DNA of 46,237 bases from an uncultured Hyphomicrobiales bacterium (GTDB lineage Bacteria > Pseudomonadota > Alphaproteobacteria > Rhizobiales > Beijerinckiaceae). Positions 18,149-25,736 of this stretch are shown here, one piece after another. The notes beneath the pieces are model-generated. The model searched no databases, had not been told where the DNA came from, and was given only the letters and a program-made list of their open reading frames with translations. The position numbers were made by a program, and so were the translations under genes. The stretch lies in NCBI GenBank assembly GCA_903884435.1, contig CAISEY010000066.1:1-46237 (forward strand). Direction: 5' to 3'. Numbering within the stretch: the stretch's first letter is position 1; every line of letters starts with the position of its first letter.

Positions 18149-19105
18149 ATGCGGGGCCGTCGTCTCGGAATCGTCGCGGCGCTGGCCGGACTTCTGCTCG
18201 CCGGTCCGGGGGCCGTCGCGCAGGAACTCCTCCGCGTCGGCAAGGCGGGCCGCGAGGCCTTTTCCTTCGTGCCGGTCGATGTTGGCGACCAGATGGGTTT
18301 CTTCAAAAAGCGCGGCCTCGCGCTTGAAATTTCGAGCTTCGCGGGCGACGCGCGGCTGCAACAGGCGATGGCCGCGGACGCGATCGACATATCGCTCGCT
18401 TCGGGCCCTGGCATGGCGTTCATCGTCAAGGGCGCGCCGGTGAAGGCGATCGCCGCGTTCGCCGGGCCGCCGTTGCTGTTCGCGCTGGTGGTTCCCGACC
18501 GCTCGGCGCTGAAATCAGCGGCCGATCTGAACGGCCGCACCATTGGCGTCTCCGGCGTCGGGTCCGTGACCCAGTGGCTCGTCAACCAGCTTGCCGTCAA
18601 ACAGGGCTGGGGGCTTGGCGCGATCAAGGTCGTCGGTATCGGCGAGAACGCCGCGCGCGTCGCCGCGGTGAAGGCCGGGAGCATCGATGGCGGGGTCGTC
18701 GACATCGCCTCCGCGCTCAACTACGTGAAATCCGGCGAGGGCCGGATCCTCGCGCGATTTGGCGACGCCGTTGGCGATTTTCACGTTCACGTGATGTTTG
18801 GAACCGAAAAGGCGATCGCGTCGAGACCGAAGTCCCTCACGGCCTTCATCGACGGCTGGTTCGAGACCATCGCGTTCATGCGATCGAACAAGCAAAAGTC
18901 CGTCGAGATCGCGGCCGAGGTCATGGGCGTCGATCTCGATCTCGCCAGCGCCATCCACGACGAGTTGATGCCGATGTTTTCCAGCGACGGCAAATTCAAT
19001 AAAAGGGCGCTGGACGTGCTGGCGAAATCCTTCGTCGAGCTGAAGACCCTGCCAAGCGAGCCGGACATGTCCAGGCTCTACACGGAAGCCCTGCTGCCGA
19101 AGTGA
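18149..19105 (+). CDS. NMT1/THI5-like ABC transporter substrate-binding protein, copy 1
   Basis: 318 residues from ATG 18149, with GGGGAGG at 18137-18143. A signal peptide (MRGRRLGIVAALAGLLLA) leads into 'ELLRVGKAGREAFSFVPVDV' and 'GFFKKRGLALEISSFAGDA', the NMT1/SsuA-type ligand-binding fold. It is clearly paralogous along its whole length to the next gene (compare 'FSFVPVDVG..MGFFKKRGL' with 'FSFVPLDIG..KGFFKKRGL'). It sits between hyuB and the ABC ATPase, so it probably captures the hydantoinase substrate or a related compound for the transporter encoded downstream. Confidence 0.88.
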   Translation: MRGRRLGIVAALAGLLLAGPGAVAQELLRVGKAGREAFSFVPVDVGDQMGFFKKRGLALEISSFAGDARLQQAMAADAIDISLASGPGMAFIVKGAPVKAIAAFAGPPLLFALVVPDRSALKSAADLNGRTIGVSGVGSVTQWLVNQLAVKQGWGLGAIKVVGIGENAARVAAVKAGSIDGGVVDIASALNYVKSGEGRILARFGDAVGDFHVHVMFGTEKAIASRPKSLTAFIDGWFETIAFMRSNKQKSVEIAAEVMGVDLDLASAIHDELMPMFSSDGKFNKRALDVLAKSFVELKTLPSEPDMSRLYTEALLPK

Positions 19106-19116
19106 AGGAAATATCG

Positions 19117-20079
19117 ATGAGACCTTTCGCGCGCCGTACTTTCGCGTTTCTCGCCGGAGCGGCGTTTTCGGCGCTCGCGGCCTTTTCGCCAGCGGGAGCG
19201 CAAACCGTCGTGCGCGTTGGCAAGGCCGTGCCCGAGGCCTTCTCTTTCGTTCCGCTCGACATCGGAACGCGCAAGGGCTTCTTCAAGAAACGCGGGCTCG
19301 ACGTTGAATCGATCGCTTTCGCCGGCGACGCGAAGATGCAGCAGGCCGCCGCCGCCGGCGGCGTCGAGTTCATGCTGGGCTCCGGCCCGGCGCTTGGCTT
19401 CATCGCCAAGGGGTCGCCGGTCAAGGGCATCGCGGCCATGGCCGGGCCGCCCCTGTTGCTCGCCATCGTCGTGCGTCCGGACGGACCCAGGACCGTGGCG
19501 GACCTCAAAGACAAGAAGATCAGCGTCTCGACGCCAGGCTCGCTCACCTATTTTCTCGTGAGCGAAACCGCGCGGCGTCAGGGGTGGGGGCCAAAAGGCA
19601 TCGACATCAAGCCAATGGGCGCCATGCCTGGCCAGATCGCGGCGATGAAGCGCGGCGACATCGACGGCGTCATCACGGACATCGGCAACGCGCTCAATCT
19701 CGAGAAAATCGGCGAGGGACGCATCATCGCGCGGTTCACCGACATCAAGGATTTCCACATTCACGTGATCTTCGGGACGGACAAGGTCATCGCGGAAAAT
19801 CCAGCCGCGATCCGCGCCTTCCTCGGAGGCTGGTTCGAGTCCATCGCGTTCATGCGCGCCAACAAGGACGAGACCGTCAGGATCGCGGCGGAAGTGACCG
19901 ACAAGGATCTGGAGATCACCGCCCGGGTCTACGACGAGTTGATGCCGATGTTCTCGGACGATGGAAAGTTCGATCCAAAGGCGCTCGCCCTGTTGTCCCG
20001 CTCGCTCGTCGAACTTGAAATTCTCAAGACCGAAACGGACATGACGAAGCTCTTCACGGAAGCCTTCCTGCCGAAGTAA
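19117..20079 (+). CDS. NMT1/THI5-like ABC transporter substrate-binding protein, copy 2
   Basis: 320 residues from ATG 19117, 11 bases after copy 1. The signal peptide (FARRTFAFLAGAAFSALAA, ending SPAGA) precedes 'VVRVGKAVPEAFSFVPLDIG'. Both copies share the C-terminal pattern 'DELMPMFS.DGKF' and end with 'LPK', showing tandem duplication. The ligand-side loops differ: for example 'ASGPGMAFIVKGAPVKAIAA' in copy 1 against 'GSGPALGFIAKGSPVKGIAA' here, and the middle segments diverge more. The two may therefore bind related but different ligands for one permease. Confidence 0.88.
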   Translation: MRPFARRTFAFLAGAAFSALAAFSPAGAQTVVRVGKAVPEAFSFVPLDIGTRKGFFKKRGLDVESIAFAGDAKMQQAAAAGGVEFMLGSGPALGFIAKGSPVKGIAAMAGPPLLLAIVVRPDGPRTVADLKDKKISVSTPGSLTYFLVSETARRQGWGPKGIDIKPMGAMPGQIAAMKRGDIDGVITDIGNALNLEKIGEGRIIARFTDIKDFHIHVIFGTDKVIAENPAAIRAFLGGWFESIAFMRANKDETVRIAAEVTDKDLEITARVYDELMPMFSDDGKFDPKALALLSRSLVELEILKTETDMTKLFTEAFLPK

Positions 20080-20115
20080 CGCTCCTCCTGGATCGCCACC
20101 GAGTTGAAGGACGCA

Positions 20116-20934
20116 ATGCAGGACATCGAAAGCGCCGTCCGGATCAGGAATGTCGCCCATCATTTCGGCGAGCCGGGAGACGCCCGGCGCATGCTCGCGC
20201 TTCAGGACACCACGATGGATATTCGTCGTGGCGAACTCCTGGCGCTCATCGGGCCTTCGGGGTGCGGCAAGAGCACGCTTCTGAACATCATCGGAGGGCT
20301 GCTGGCGCCCGGGCAGGGAAGCGTGGACGTTGGCGGCAAGGCCGTCGATGGCCCCATGCCGCGCGAGATCGCCTATGTCTTTCAGGAAAACGCGCTGTTT
20401 CCCTGGAACACGATCATCGAGAACATTCGTCTCGGCATGGTTTTCCAGCGCGTGCCGAAGGCCCTGCACGAGGAACGCGCGCTCCACGCGTTGCAGGCGG
20501 TCGGACTGACGGAATTCGCCAATCATTACCCCGCGCAATTGTCGGGTGGAATGCGACAGCGCGCGGCGCTGGCGCGGGCGCTGAGCCTCGACACGCCCAT
20601 TCTCCTGATGGACGAGCCCTTCGGGGCGCTCGACGAGCAGACGCGGATGGTGCTGGGCGAGGATCTGTCAGTTCTGCTCTCGCGCACGAAAAAGACCATC
20701 GTCTTCGTCACCCACAGTCTGGGGGAGGCGGTGTTTCTGGCCGATCGCGTGGCGGTTTTTTCGGCCCGTCCGGGGCGCGTCAAGGAAATCATCGAGATCG
20801 ACGAGCCGCATCCGCGTCGTCCCGCCTTCATCACGGCCGAGAAGTTCACGAGGCTGCGGAACCAGCTTTACGAACTTCTCCACGACGAGATTCGCAAGAC
20901 CGTGGATCAGGGAACGCGCTCCGGGGGATTTTGA
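20116..20934 (+). CDS. ABC transporter ATPase (nitrate/sulfonate/taurine type)
   Basis: 272 residues from ATG 20116, with GAAGGA at 20106-20111. Walker A GPSGCGKST (46-54), Q-loop Gln90 in 'YVFQENALFPW', signature LSGGMRQ (142-148) and Walker B 'ILLMDEP' with Asp-Glu at 166-167 are all intact, followed by the H-loop in 'VFVTHSLGEA'. It belongs to the SsuB/TauB group. Its stop overlaps the first permease start, so the transporter parts are made together. Energises uptake at the inner membrane. Confidence 0.93.
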   Translation: MQDIESAVRIRNVAHHFGEPGDARRMLALQDTTMDIRRGELLALIGPSGCGKSTLLNIIGGLLAPGQGSVDVGGKAVDGPMPREIAYVFQENALFPWNTIIENIRLGMVFQRVPKALHEERALHALQAVGLTEFANHYPAQLSGGMRQRAALARALSLDTPILLMDEPFGALDEQTRMVLGEDLSVLLSRTKKTIVFVTHSLGEAVFLADRVAVFSARPGRVKEIIEIDEPHPRRPAFITAEKFTRLRNQLYELLHDEIRKTVDQGTRSGGF

Positions 20935-21722
20935 TGAGCGGACCTTTCGGCGCCGACGCGCCAGCCTCGAGGATCGCGCGCTGGTCCGCCCGCGTCACGC
21001 AGGCGACCTTTGTCGCGGGCTTGCTCGCGTTGTGGTTTCTCGCTTCGAACCGCGGCGGCGTCAATCCGCTCCTGCTGCCGCGGCCGCTGATGGTCTTCGA
21101 GGAATTGTCGGACATCCTGCGCTCGGGTGAGTTCTGGCCAGATCTCCTGCTGACGCTCGGCGAACTGGCGGCCGCCTTCGCCATTTCGGGCGCGCTGGGT
21201 CTCCTGACCGGCTTTCTCGTCAGTCTTTCGCCCGCGCTGGTGCGCGTGTTCGAGCCGCTGATCGCCGGCGTCTACGCGGTTCCGATCATCCTGTTCCTGC
21301 CGCTCTACGTGCTCTTTTTTGGACTCGGCGCGCCATCCAAGATCGCCCTCGGCGCGACGATCAGTTTTTTTCCCGTGGCGCTGAACACGATCGCGGGGTT
21401 CGTCAGCGTCGATCCGCTTTGCGTGACGGCGGCTCGCTCGATGGGCGCGAGCCCCGCGATGCTCGTGCGTTATGTCCTCGTGCCTGGCGCGTTCCCGGTT
21501 ATCCTCTCGGGACTTCGCATGGGTTTCACGGTCGCCTTGCTGTCCATCATTGGCAGCGAAACCATTGCCTCGCTCGCGGGACTGGGCCACCGGATCGTCA
21601 ACCTCGCGGAGGCGATGGAGATGGCGCGGATGTTCGCCTACATCGTTTTCGTCATCGGGATCGCGGGTTCGCTGAACGCCGCGGTTTCGCTTCTGGAAAA
21701 GCGGGGCGCGGCGCGGCGATGA
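20934..21722 (+). CDS. ABC transporter permease, subunit 1
   Basis: 262 residues from ATG 20934, overlapping the ATPase stop (TGATG). About six hydrophobic helices are visible, such as 'ATFVAGLLALWFLA', 'ELAAAFAISGALGLLTGFL' and 'IAGVYAVPIILFLPLYVLFF'. The cytoplasmic coupling loop carries the EAA-type motif 'AARSMGASPAMLVRYVLVPGA'. This is the BPD_transp_1 fold of SsuC/TauC permeases. It ends with a 4-base overlap into the second permease, so the channel is probably a heterodimer. Confidence 0.91.
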   Translation: MSGPFGADAPASRIARWSARVTQATFVAGLLALWFLASNRGGVNPLLLPRPLMVFEELSDILRSGEFWPDLLLTLGELAAAFAISGALGLLTGFLVSLSPALVRVFEPLIAGVYAVPIILFLPLYVLFFGLGAPSKIALGATISFFPVALNTIAGFVSVDPLCVTAARSMGASPAMLVRYVLVPGAFPVILSGLRMGFTVALLSIIGSETIASLAGLGHRIVNLAEAMEMARMFAYIVFVIGIAGSLNAAVSLLEKRGAARR

Positions 21723-22495
21723 TCCGGCACGGCGTCATCCTGCGCTTCATGCAGCGCCATCCGCGCTGGTCGCAACTGGGCGTGGTCCTGCTTTTCCTCG
21801 CGGTCTGGGAGATGGCCGCGCGCTTCCTCGTGGACAAGATGTTTCTGTCGCCGCCCAGCCGCGTCTACGGCGAGATTGGCCGTGTCTTCGCCACGAAAGG
21901 CGTGCCGGAGGCGCTCGGCGTCACGCTGATGGAGCTGGGCCTCGCCTTCGCGATCGCGGTCGTCATCGGGCTGGCCGTCGGCCTTTGTGTCGGATTGAGC
22001 CTGTCCGGACGACGCGCCTTCATGCCGATCGTGCTCTTGCTCTACGGCATTCCGCAAATCACGATCCTGCCCCTGTTCATCCTCTACTTTGGCATTGGCG
22101 CGCCGTCCAAGGTGGCCTTCGGCGTCACCCATGGCGTTTTTCCCGTCGTGCTCGCGGTCGTGGCCGGGGTGCAGAACCTCAAGCCGATCCTGATGACGAG
22201 CGCCCGCTCGATGGGCGCGAGCCGCTGGCACGTGCTGCGTTACGTGATTTTTCCGCACATGATCCCGAGCTTCTTCGCGGGCATGCGGCTTGGCATGACC
22301 GGCGTTCTGCTCGGCGTTCTGCTGGCGGAGCTCTATGTTTCCACGGCGGGCATTGGTCATTTCACCAGCATGTTCACCCAGGCCTTCGATCCCACGCGCC
22401 TGCTTGGCCTCGTGTCCATCCTGGCCGTCATGGCCATCGCTATGAACGAGGTCGTGAGGCGCGCCGAGGCCTATTTCTCGCGATGGCGTTCGTGA
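21719..22495 (+). CDS. ABC transporter permease, subunit 2
   Basis: 258 residues from ATG 21719, overlapping the previous stop (ATGA). Membrane segments include 'LGVVLLFLAVWEMAARFL' and 'FAIAVVIGLAVGLCVGLSL', and the coupling loop is 'SARSMGASRWHVLRYVIFPHM'-like, close to subunit 1. The two permeases are homologous but not close copies. Together with the ATPase they complete an importer for the hyu operon. Confidence 0.91.
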   Translation: MIRHGVILRFMQRHPRWSQLGVVLLFLAVWEMAARFLVDKMFLSPPSRVYGEIGRVFATKGVPEALGVTLMELGLAFAIAVVIGLAVGLCVGLSLSGRRAFMPIVLLLYGIPQITILPLFILYFGIGAPSKVAFGVTHGVFPVVLAVVAGVQNLKPILMTSARSMGASRWHVLRYVIFPHMIPSFFAGMRLGMTGVLLGVLLAELYVSTAGIGHFTSMFTQAFDPTRLLGLVSILAVMAIAMNEVVRRAEAYFSRWRS

Positions 22496-22548
22496 GAGAC
22501 GGGGGAACATGGTGGCGTGCCCCGGGGAATGACCAAGGCGAGGCGGAA

Positions 22549-23604
22549 ATGAACACGATGCAAACGAAGATAACTCGCCGCGCTTTCGCTGGCGGAGCGG
22601 CCTCGATGATGGTCCTTCCCGCGCGGGCGCAAACAATGGACGAGCTTTACGCGCGCGCGAAGGAGGAGAAGGAGCTTGTCTTCTACTCCGGCGGCCCCGT
22701 CGTGCCCTACGAGGAGTTCGTTCGCGACTTCGAAAAGGCGTATCCCGGCGTCAGGGTGACGGTCGAAGGAGGGTTCAGCAACGTGCTGAACGACAAGATC
22801 AACGCGCAGATCAAGTCCGGGAAGCTCGGGGTCGACATGGCCTTCTTCCAGACGGTTCAGGATTTCGTCGCCTGGAAGAAGCAGGGCGTCCTGATGAATT
22901 TTCGCCACGCGGGCTATGACCAGCAATTGCCGGCCTACCAGGATCCCGACGGCGCGTTCACCACGACGAAAGTCGTCGCCATCGGGTACGGTTACAACAC
23001 GAAGCTCGTGTCGCCGCCCGACGCGCCCCTGTCGGCGAACGATTTCCTCAAGCCCGGATTCGCCGGCAAGGTCATCACCTGCTATCCGGCGGACGACGAC
23101 GCGACCATGTATCTGTTTTACACGATCGTCCAGAAGTATGGCTGGTCGTGGATGGACCGGTACATGGCGACCAAACCCAACTTCGTGCAGGGCCATCTGA
23201 ATGTCGCGCGAAGCATCGCCGCCGGAGAAAACCTCGTCACGTTCGACGCCACGACCGCCATGGTCGATCTGAAGAGCAAGGGCGCGCCGGTCGAGTTCAC
23301 CGTCTCGCGGGACGATCCGACGCCATTCTTCACGCTGACCGCGGGCATCTTCAAGGACGCGCCGCATCCCAACGCGGCGAGGCTGTTCCAGACATGGTAC
23401 ATGGCTCCGGATCAGCAAAAACGCATCGGCGTTTTTTCATCGCGGAAGGACGTGCCGCCCCCGGCGGGTTTTCAGCCACTCTCGTCTTACCGCGCCGCGA
23501 ACGAATATCGCGAATTCGTTTCGAACGACGCCTTGATGACCGATCTGCGCAAGCGATTCGAGGGCTACACGGGACCGGTTGTCAACAAGGGCGGCGTGCG
23601 CTGA
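22549..23604 (+). CDS. extracellular solute-binding protein (family 1-like)
   Basis: 351 residues from ATG 22549, with GAGGCGGA just before it. The leader 'KITRRAFAGGAASMMVLPA' has a twin-arginine look (TRRAF) and ends in 'ARAQ', so export through Tat is possible. The body begins 'MDELYARAKEEKELVFYSGG' and includes 'HPNAARLFQTWYM', as in iron/polyamine-type binding proteins, and is related to the protein at 10993-12021 rather than to the two NMT1-type proteins upstream. It is 53 bases after the permease and probably belongs to the same operon, giving it three binding proteins of two unrelated types. Confidence 0.84.
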   Translation: MNTMQTKITRRAFAGGAASMMVLPARAQTMDELYARAKEEKELVFYSGGPVVPYEEFVRDFEKAYPGVRVTVEGGFSNVLNDKINAQIKSGKLGVDMAFFQTVQDFVAWKKQGVLMNFRHAGYDQQLPAYQDPDGAFTTTKVVAIGYGYNTKLVSPPDAPLSANDFLKPGFAGKVITCYPADDDATMYLFYTIVQKYGWSWMDRYMATKPNFVQGHLNVARSIAAGENLVTFDATTAMVDLKSKGAPVEFTVSRDDPTPFFTLTAGIFKDAPHPNAARLFQTWYMAPDQQKRIGVFSSRKDVPPPAGFQPLSSYRAANEYREFVSNDALMTDLRKRFEGYTGPVVNKGGVR

Positions 23605-23616
23605 ACAGCGTGCTTT

Positions 23617-23653
23617 CCGGGAAACGGACCGTCCGGAACGGCGGTTTTCCCGG
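23617..23653. terminator. convergent terminator hairpin
   Basis: CCGGGAAA at 23617-23624 pairs with TTTCCCGG at 23646-23653, with a nested GGAC/GTCC hairpin inside. It lies between converging genes (stop at 23604 and stop at 23708). The outer stem carries A-run and T-run sides, so it could act on both strands. Confidence 0.4.
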
Positions 23654-23707
23654 GATCGCCGGGCGGGCGGCCATCGAGCCGAAGCGTCGCCCCCGGGAGA
23701 CCGCCGG

Positions 23708-24838
23708 TCACAGCCGGCGGGCGGCGAGGTCCGCGCCTTCCCGCAGGGCGGCGAGCTTCTTCCATGTCACGACGGGATCTATCTTGCCGTAACCCGCGAA
23801 GGTTCCAAATCCGCAATCGGTGCCGGCGATCACGCGTTCGGCGCCGACGAGGGCCGCGTAGCGCTCGATCCGCTGGGCGATCAGTTCGGGATGCTCGACA
23901 TAGTTGGAGCAACTGTCGATCAGGCCTGGCACCAGAACCTTGTCGTCGGGCAGCCTCGCGTCGCGCCAGACGATCCATTCGTGCTCGTGGCGCGGATTGG
24001 CGGCCTCGAACAGCAAACGGGTCGGACGCGCCTTCAGGATGATCCCGATCACCTTCTCCAGGGCGATGTCGTGATCGTGAGGGCCTTCGTAATTCCCCCA
24101 GCAGATGTGCATGCGCAGCCGCTCCGCCGGGATATTGGCCGTGGCGGCGTTGAGCGCCTCGACGTTTTGCGCGGCGCGTTCGAGGAACTCGGCCTCGCCC
24201 AGATTCTGGAAACCGGTATGCGCGGCCATGGCGAGATCCGGCGCGTCGAGTTGCAGATCGAAGCCGGCGGCGACGATCGCCTCGTACTCGGGGCGCATCG
24301 CGTCGACGAGATCGGCGAGATAGGCTTCGTGAGTTGGATAATATTGATTGGGCTGGAAGGCGGTGACGAGGCCGGGCGAGGCGGCGTTCATGAAGCCGCG
24401 GACATTCCGGCCCTCCTTGCGCATCGCCTCGCCGAAGCGGCGGATGTCGGCTTGCGCCGGGCCGGAATCGACCAGCCGCACCTCGCCGACGCAGGCGGCG
24501 CGGACGAAGCTCTGGCTGCCCATGATGGCGGCGAGTTTCGTTCGCAATTCCGGGAGATCCGCGAGGTCCTTCGCCGGCGTGCGATCGACATGGCCGCCAA
24601 AACCCGAGAGACGGCCCGTGACATAGGTCGAGTAGCCAACCTTCCCGAGTTCGCCGTCGCTGACGATGGAAACGCCCGCCTCGATCTGCGCGCGAATCGC
24701 GCGCTCGATTTCGGATGAGACCAGCGCTTCGAACGCGGTTTCATCGATCGCTTCGCCGTGATCCCGTTTCAACAGCATCGCGGCCAGCTCCGGCGAGCGA
24801 GGCAGGCTGCCGACATGGGTGGTCTGAATGAACGTCAT
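23708..24838 (-). CDS. cobalamin-independent methionine synthase-like (MetE C-terminal type) protein
   Basis: 376 residues from ATG 24838. The start 'FIQTTHVGSLPRSPEL' is typical of the single-domain MetE-like family. Zinc ligands are recognisable: His244 and Cys246 in 'RMHICWGNY', Glu278 in 'LLFEAANPRHEHE' and Cys342 in 'AGTDCGFGTF'. Full MetE is about 750 residues; this is the half-length 'methionine synthase II'-like form, often found in catabolic or methyl-transfer clusters. It may move methyl groups from substrates other than methyltetrahydrofolate. It overlaps the SnoaL-like gene by 4 bases, so the two are co-translated. Confidence 0.87.
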   Translation of the reverse strand: MTFIQTTHVGSLPRSPELAAMLLKRDHGEAIDETAFEALVSSEIERAIRAQIEAGVSIVSDGELGKVGYSTYVTGRLSGFGGHVDRTPAKDLADLPELRTKLAAIMGSQSFVRAACVGEVRLVDSGPAQADIRRFGEAMRKEGRNVRGFMNAASPGLVTAFQPNQYYPTHEAYLADLVDAMRPEYEAIVAAGFDLQLDAPDLAMAAHTGFQNLGEAEFLERAAQNVEALNAATANIPAERLRMHICWGNYEGPHDHDIALEKVIGIILKARPTRLLFEAANPRHEHEWIVWRDARLPDDKVLVPGLIDSCSNYVEHPELIAQRIERYAALVGAERVIAGTDCGFGTFAGYGKIDPVVTWKKLAALREGADLAARRL

Positions 24839-25257
24839 TTGAAATCGACCTTGAGATCGAGAAAGCCGACGCGTTCGACGAAGCGCCAGCCGTTCGCCGT
24901 GCGCGCGAGTCTGTCGCGAAAGCCGCCGGTCAACGCGGGCGACGACGCGGCCGCCTCTCCGGCGGGAGCCGTGTAAAGCAGCATGGAACAGCGGGCGGTC
25001 GCCTCGTCCATCGAGGCCAGATCGACGAGGATGTTCGAGATGAGGTGGCACGACTTGCGCGGCGGGCGGCTCGCGAAGGACGAGAGGATCGCGTCGCGTC
25101 CCACGACGGGTTCGCCGCCCGCGGGCCGGACAAACCGGCCGTCCGCGGTGAATGTCGCGGCGACGGCTTCCCAGTCGCCCGTGTCGTTGAGTAGCGCGAA
25201 ACGCGTGATCAGGCGGGCGATTTCATGTTCTGCGAGCAGGCGATCGAGCGGCGTCAT
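24835..25257 (-). CDS. SnoaL-like / NTF2-fold protein
   Basis: 140 residues from ATG 25257, chosen because GGAG lies at the right distance; an upstream ATG at 25272 is also in frame. The sequence 'LLAEHEIARLITRFALLNDT' then 'GDWEAVAATFTADGRFVRPAGG' is the alpha-helical start and first strands of the SnoaL-like fold seen in scytalone dehydratase and LinA relatives. The fold works as a small dehydratase, isomerase or ring-hydroxylase beta subunit-like module. The C-terminus is 'FLDLKVDFK'. Partnered with the MetE-like gene. Role unknown. Confidence 0.78.
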   Translation of the reverse strand: MTPLDRLLAEHEIARLITRFALLNDTGDWEAVAATFTADGRFVRPAGGEPVVGRDAILSSFASRPPRKSCHLISNILVDLASMDEATARCSMLLYTAPAGEAAASSPALTGGFRDRLARTANGWRFVERVGFLDLKVDFK

Positions 25258-25382
25258 GCCGGATCGCTCCATATTGTCGCCCCGGACACGACCGCGCGCG
25301 GGCTGGCCGGGCGGCCGCGACGGCGCGGCCGCGGCGTCGGGCGTTCCCCGGACGACGCCATTAAATTTCGGGCCATTCGCAT
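25254..25382 (-). CDS. possible 42-residue leader peptide upstream of SnoaL-like gene
   Basis: ATG at 25382 follows a strong AGGGAGG and the frame ends with TGA at 25256-25254, overlapping the SnoaL-like start as ATGA. The product begins MRMARNLMASSGERP and is very rich in arginine and proline. The overlap suggests translational coupling. It may equally be a chance frame in GC-rich leader DNA, since nothing in the peptide is recognisable. Confidence 0.25.
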   Translation of the reverse strand: MRMARNLMASSGERPTPRPRRRGRPASPRAVVSGATIWSDPA

Positions 25383-25736
25383 GCGGCTCGCCTCCCTTTG
25401 TATCAGGCGCGCGCGGCGCCGAAAGGCGCCGGCGTTTCACGCTTTTGACTTATAGGGTCGATGACCGGCGCGGACAATGTCGAGTAACGGAGCGACGGGC
25501 GCCGGTGACGATTGCGTTCCGCGCGCAGCCGTCGCCGCGCCCTGCGCGAGCCGGAAACGACGCGGGGCGCGAGAGCGGGGACATTCCCGGGGCATCCCCT
25601 GCGCATGGCTCTCCGGGACCGGACGACCAGGGTTTCAAACGAAACATGATTTGAGCCGCCTTGAATGGAGGCCCGCGGTCCGGATGTTCTTTTTTCGAAT
25701 GGGACCGGCGTTCCGCCGGACCCTGTCCGGAACAGT
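25258..25736. other. 479-base intergenic region
   Basis: Apart from the possible leader ORF, this stretch shows a 7-bp hairpin CGGCGCC/GGCGCCG with a GAAA tetraloop at 25414-25431, which would lie in the 5' leader of the SnoaL-like gene on the minus strand, and a terminator-like hairpin at 25701-25723. No convincing gene was found between 25440 and 25700. Confidence 0.5.
25701..25723 (-). terminator. GC-rich hairpin after the chimeric gene
   Basis: GGG-A-CCGGCG pairs with CGCCGG-A-CCC around a TTC loop, with one A.A mismatch, 13 bases past the stop of the ALDH-DctA frame. No U-run follows on the minus strand, so it is only a possible terminator. Confidence 0.3.

Noticed and set aside
16163-18361. 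732-residue minus-strand frame opposite hyuB
   Set aside because: Antisense shadow; hyuB is well supported on the other strand.
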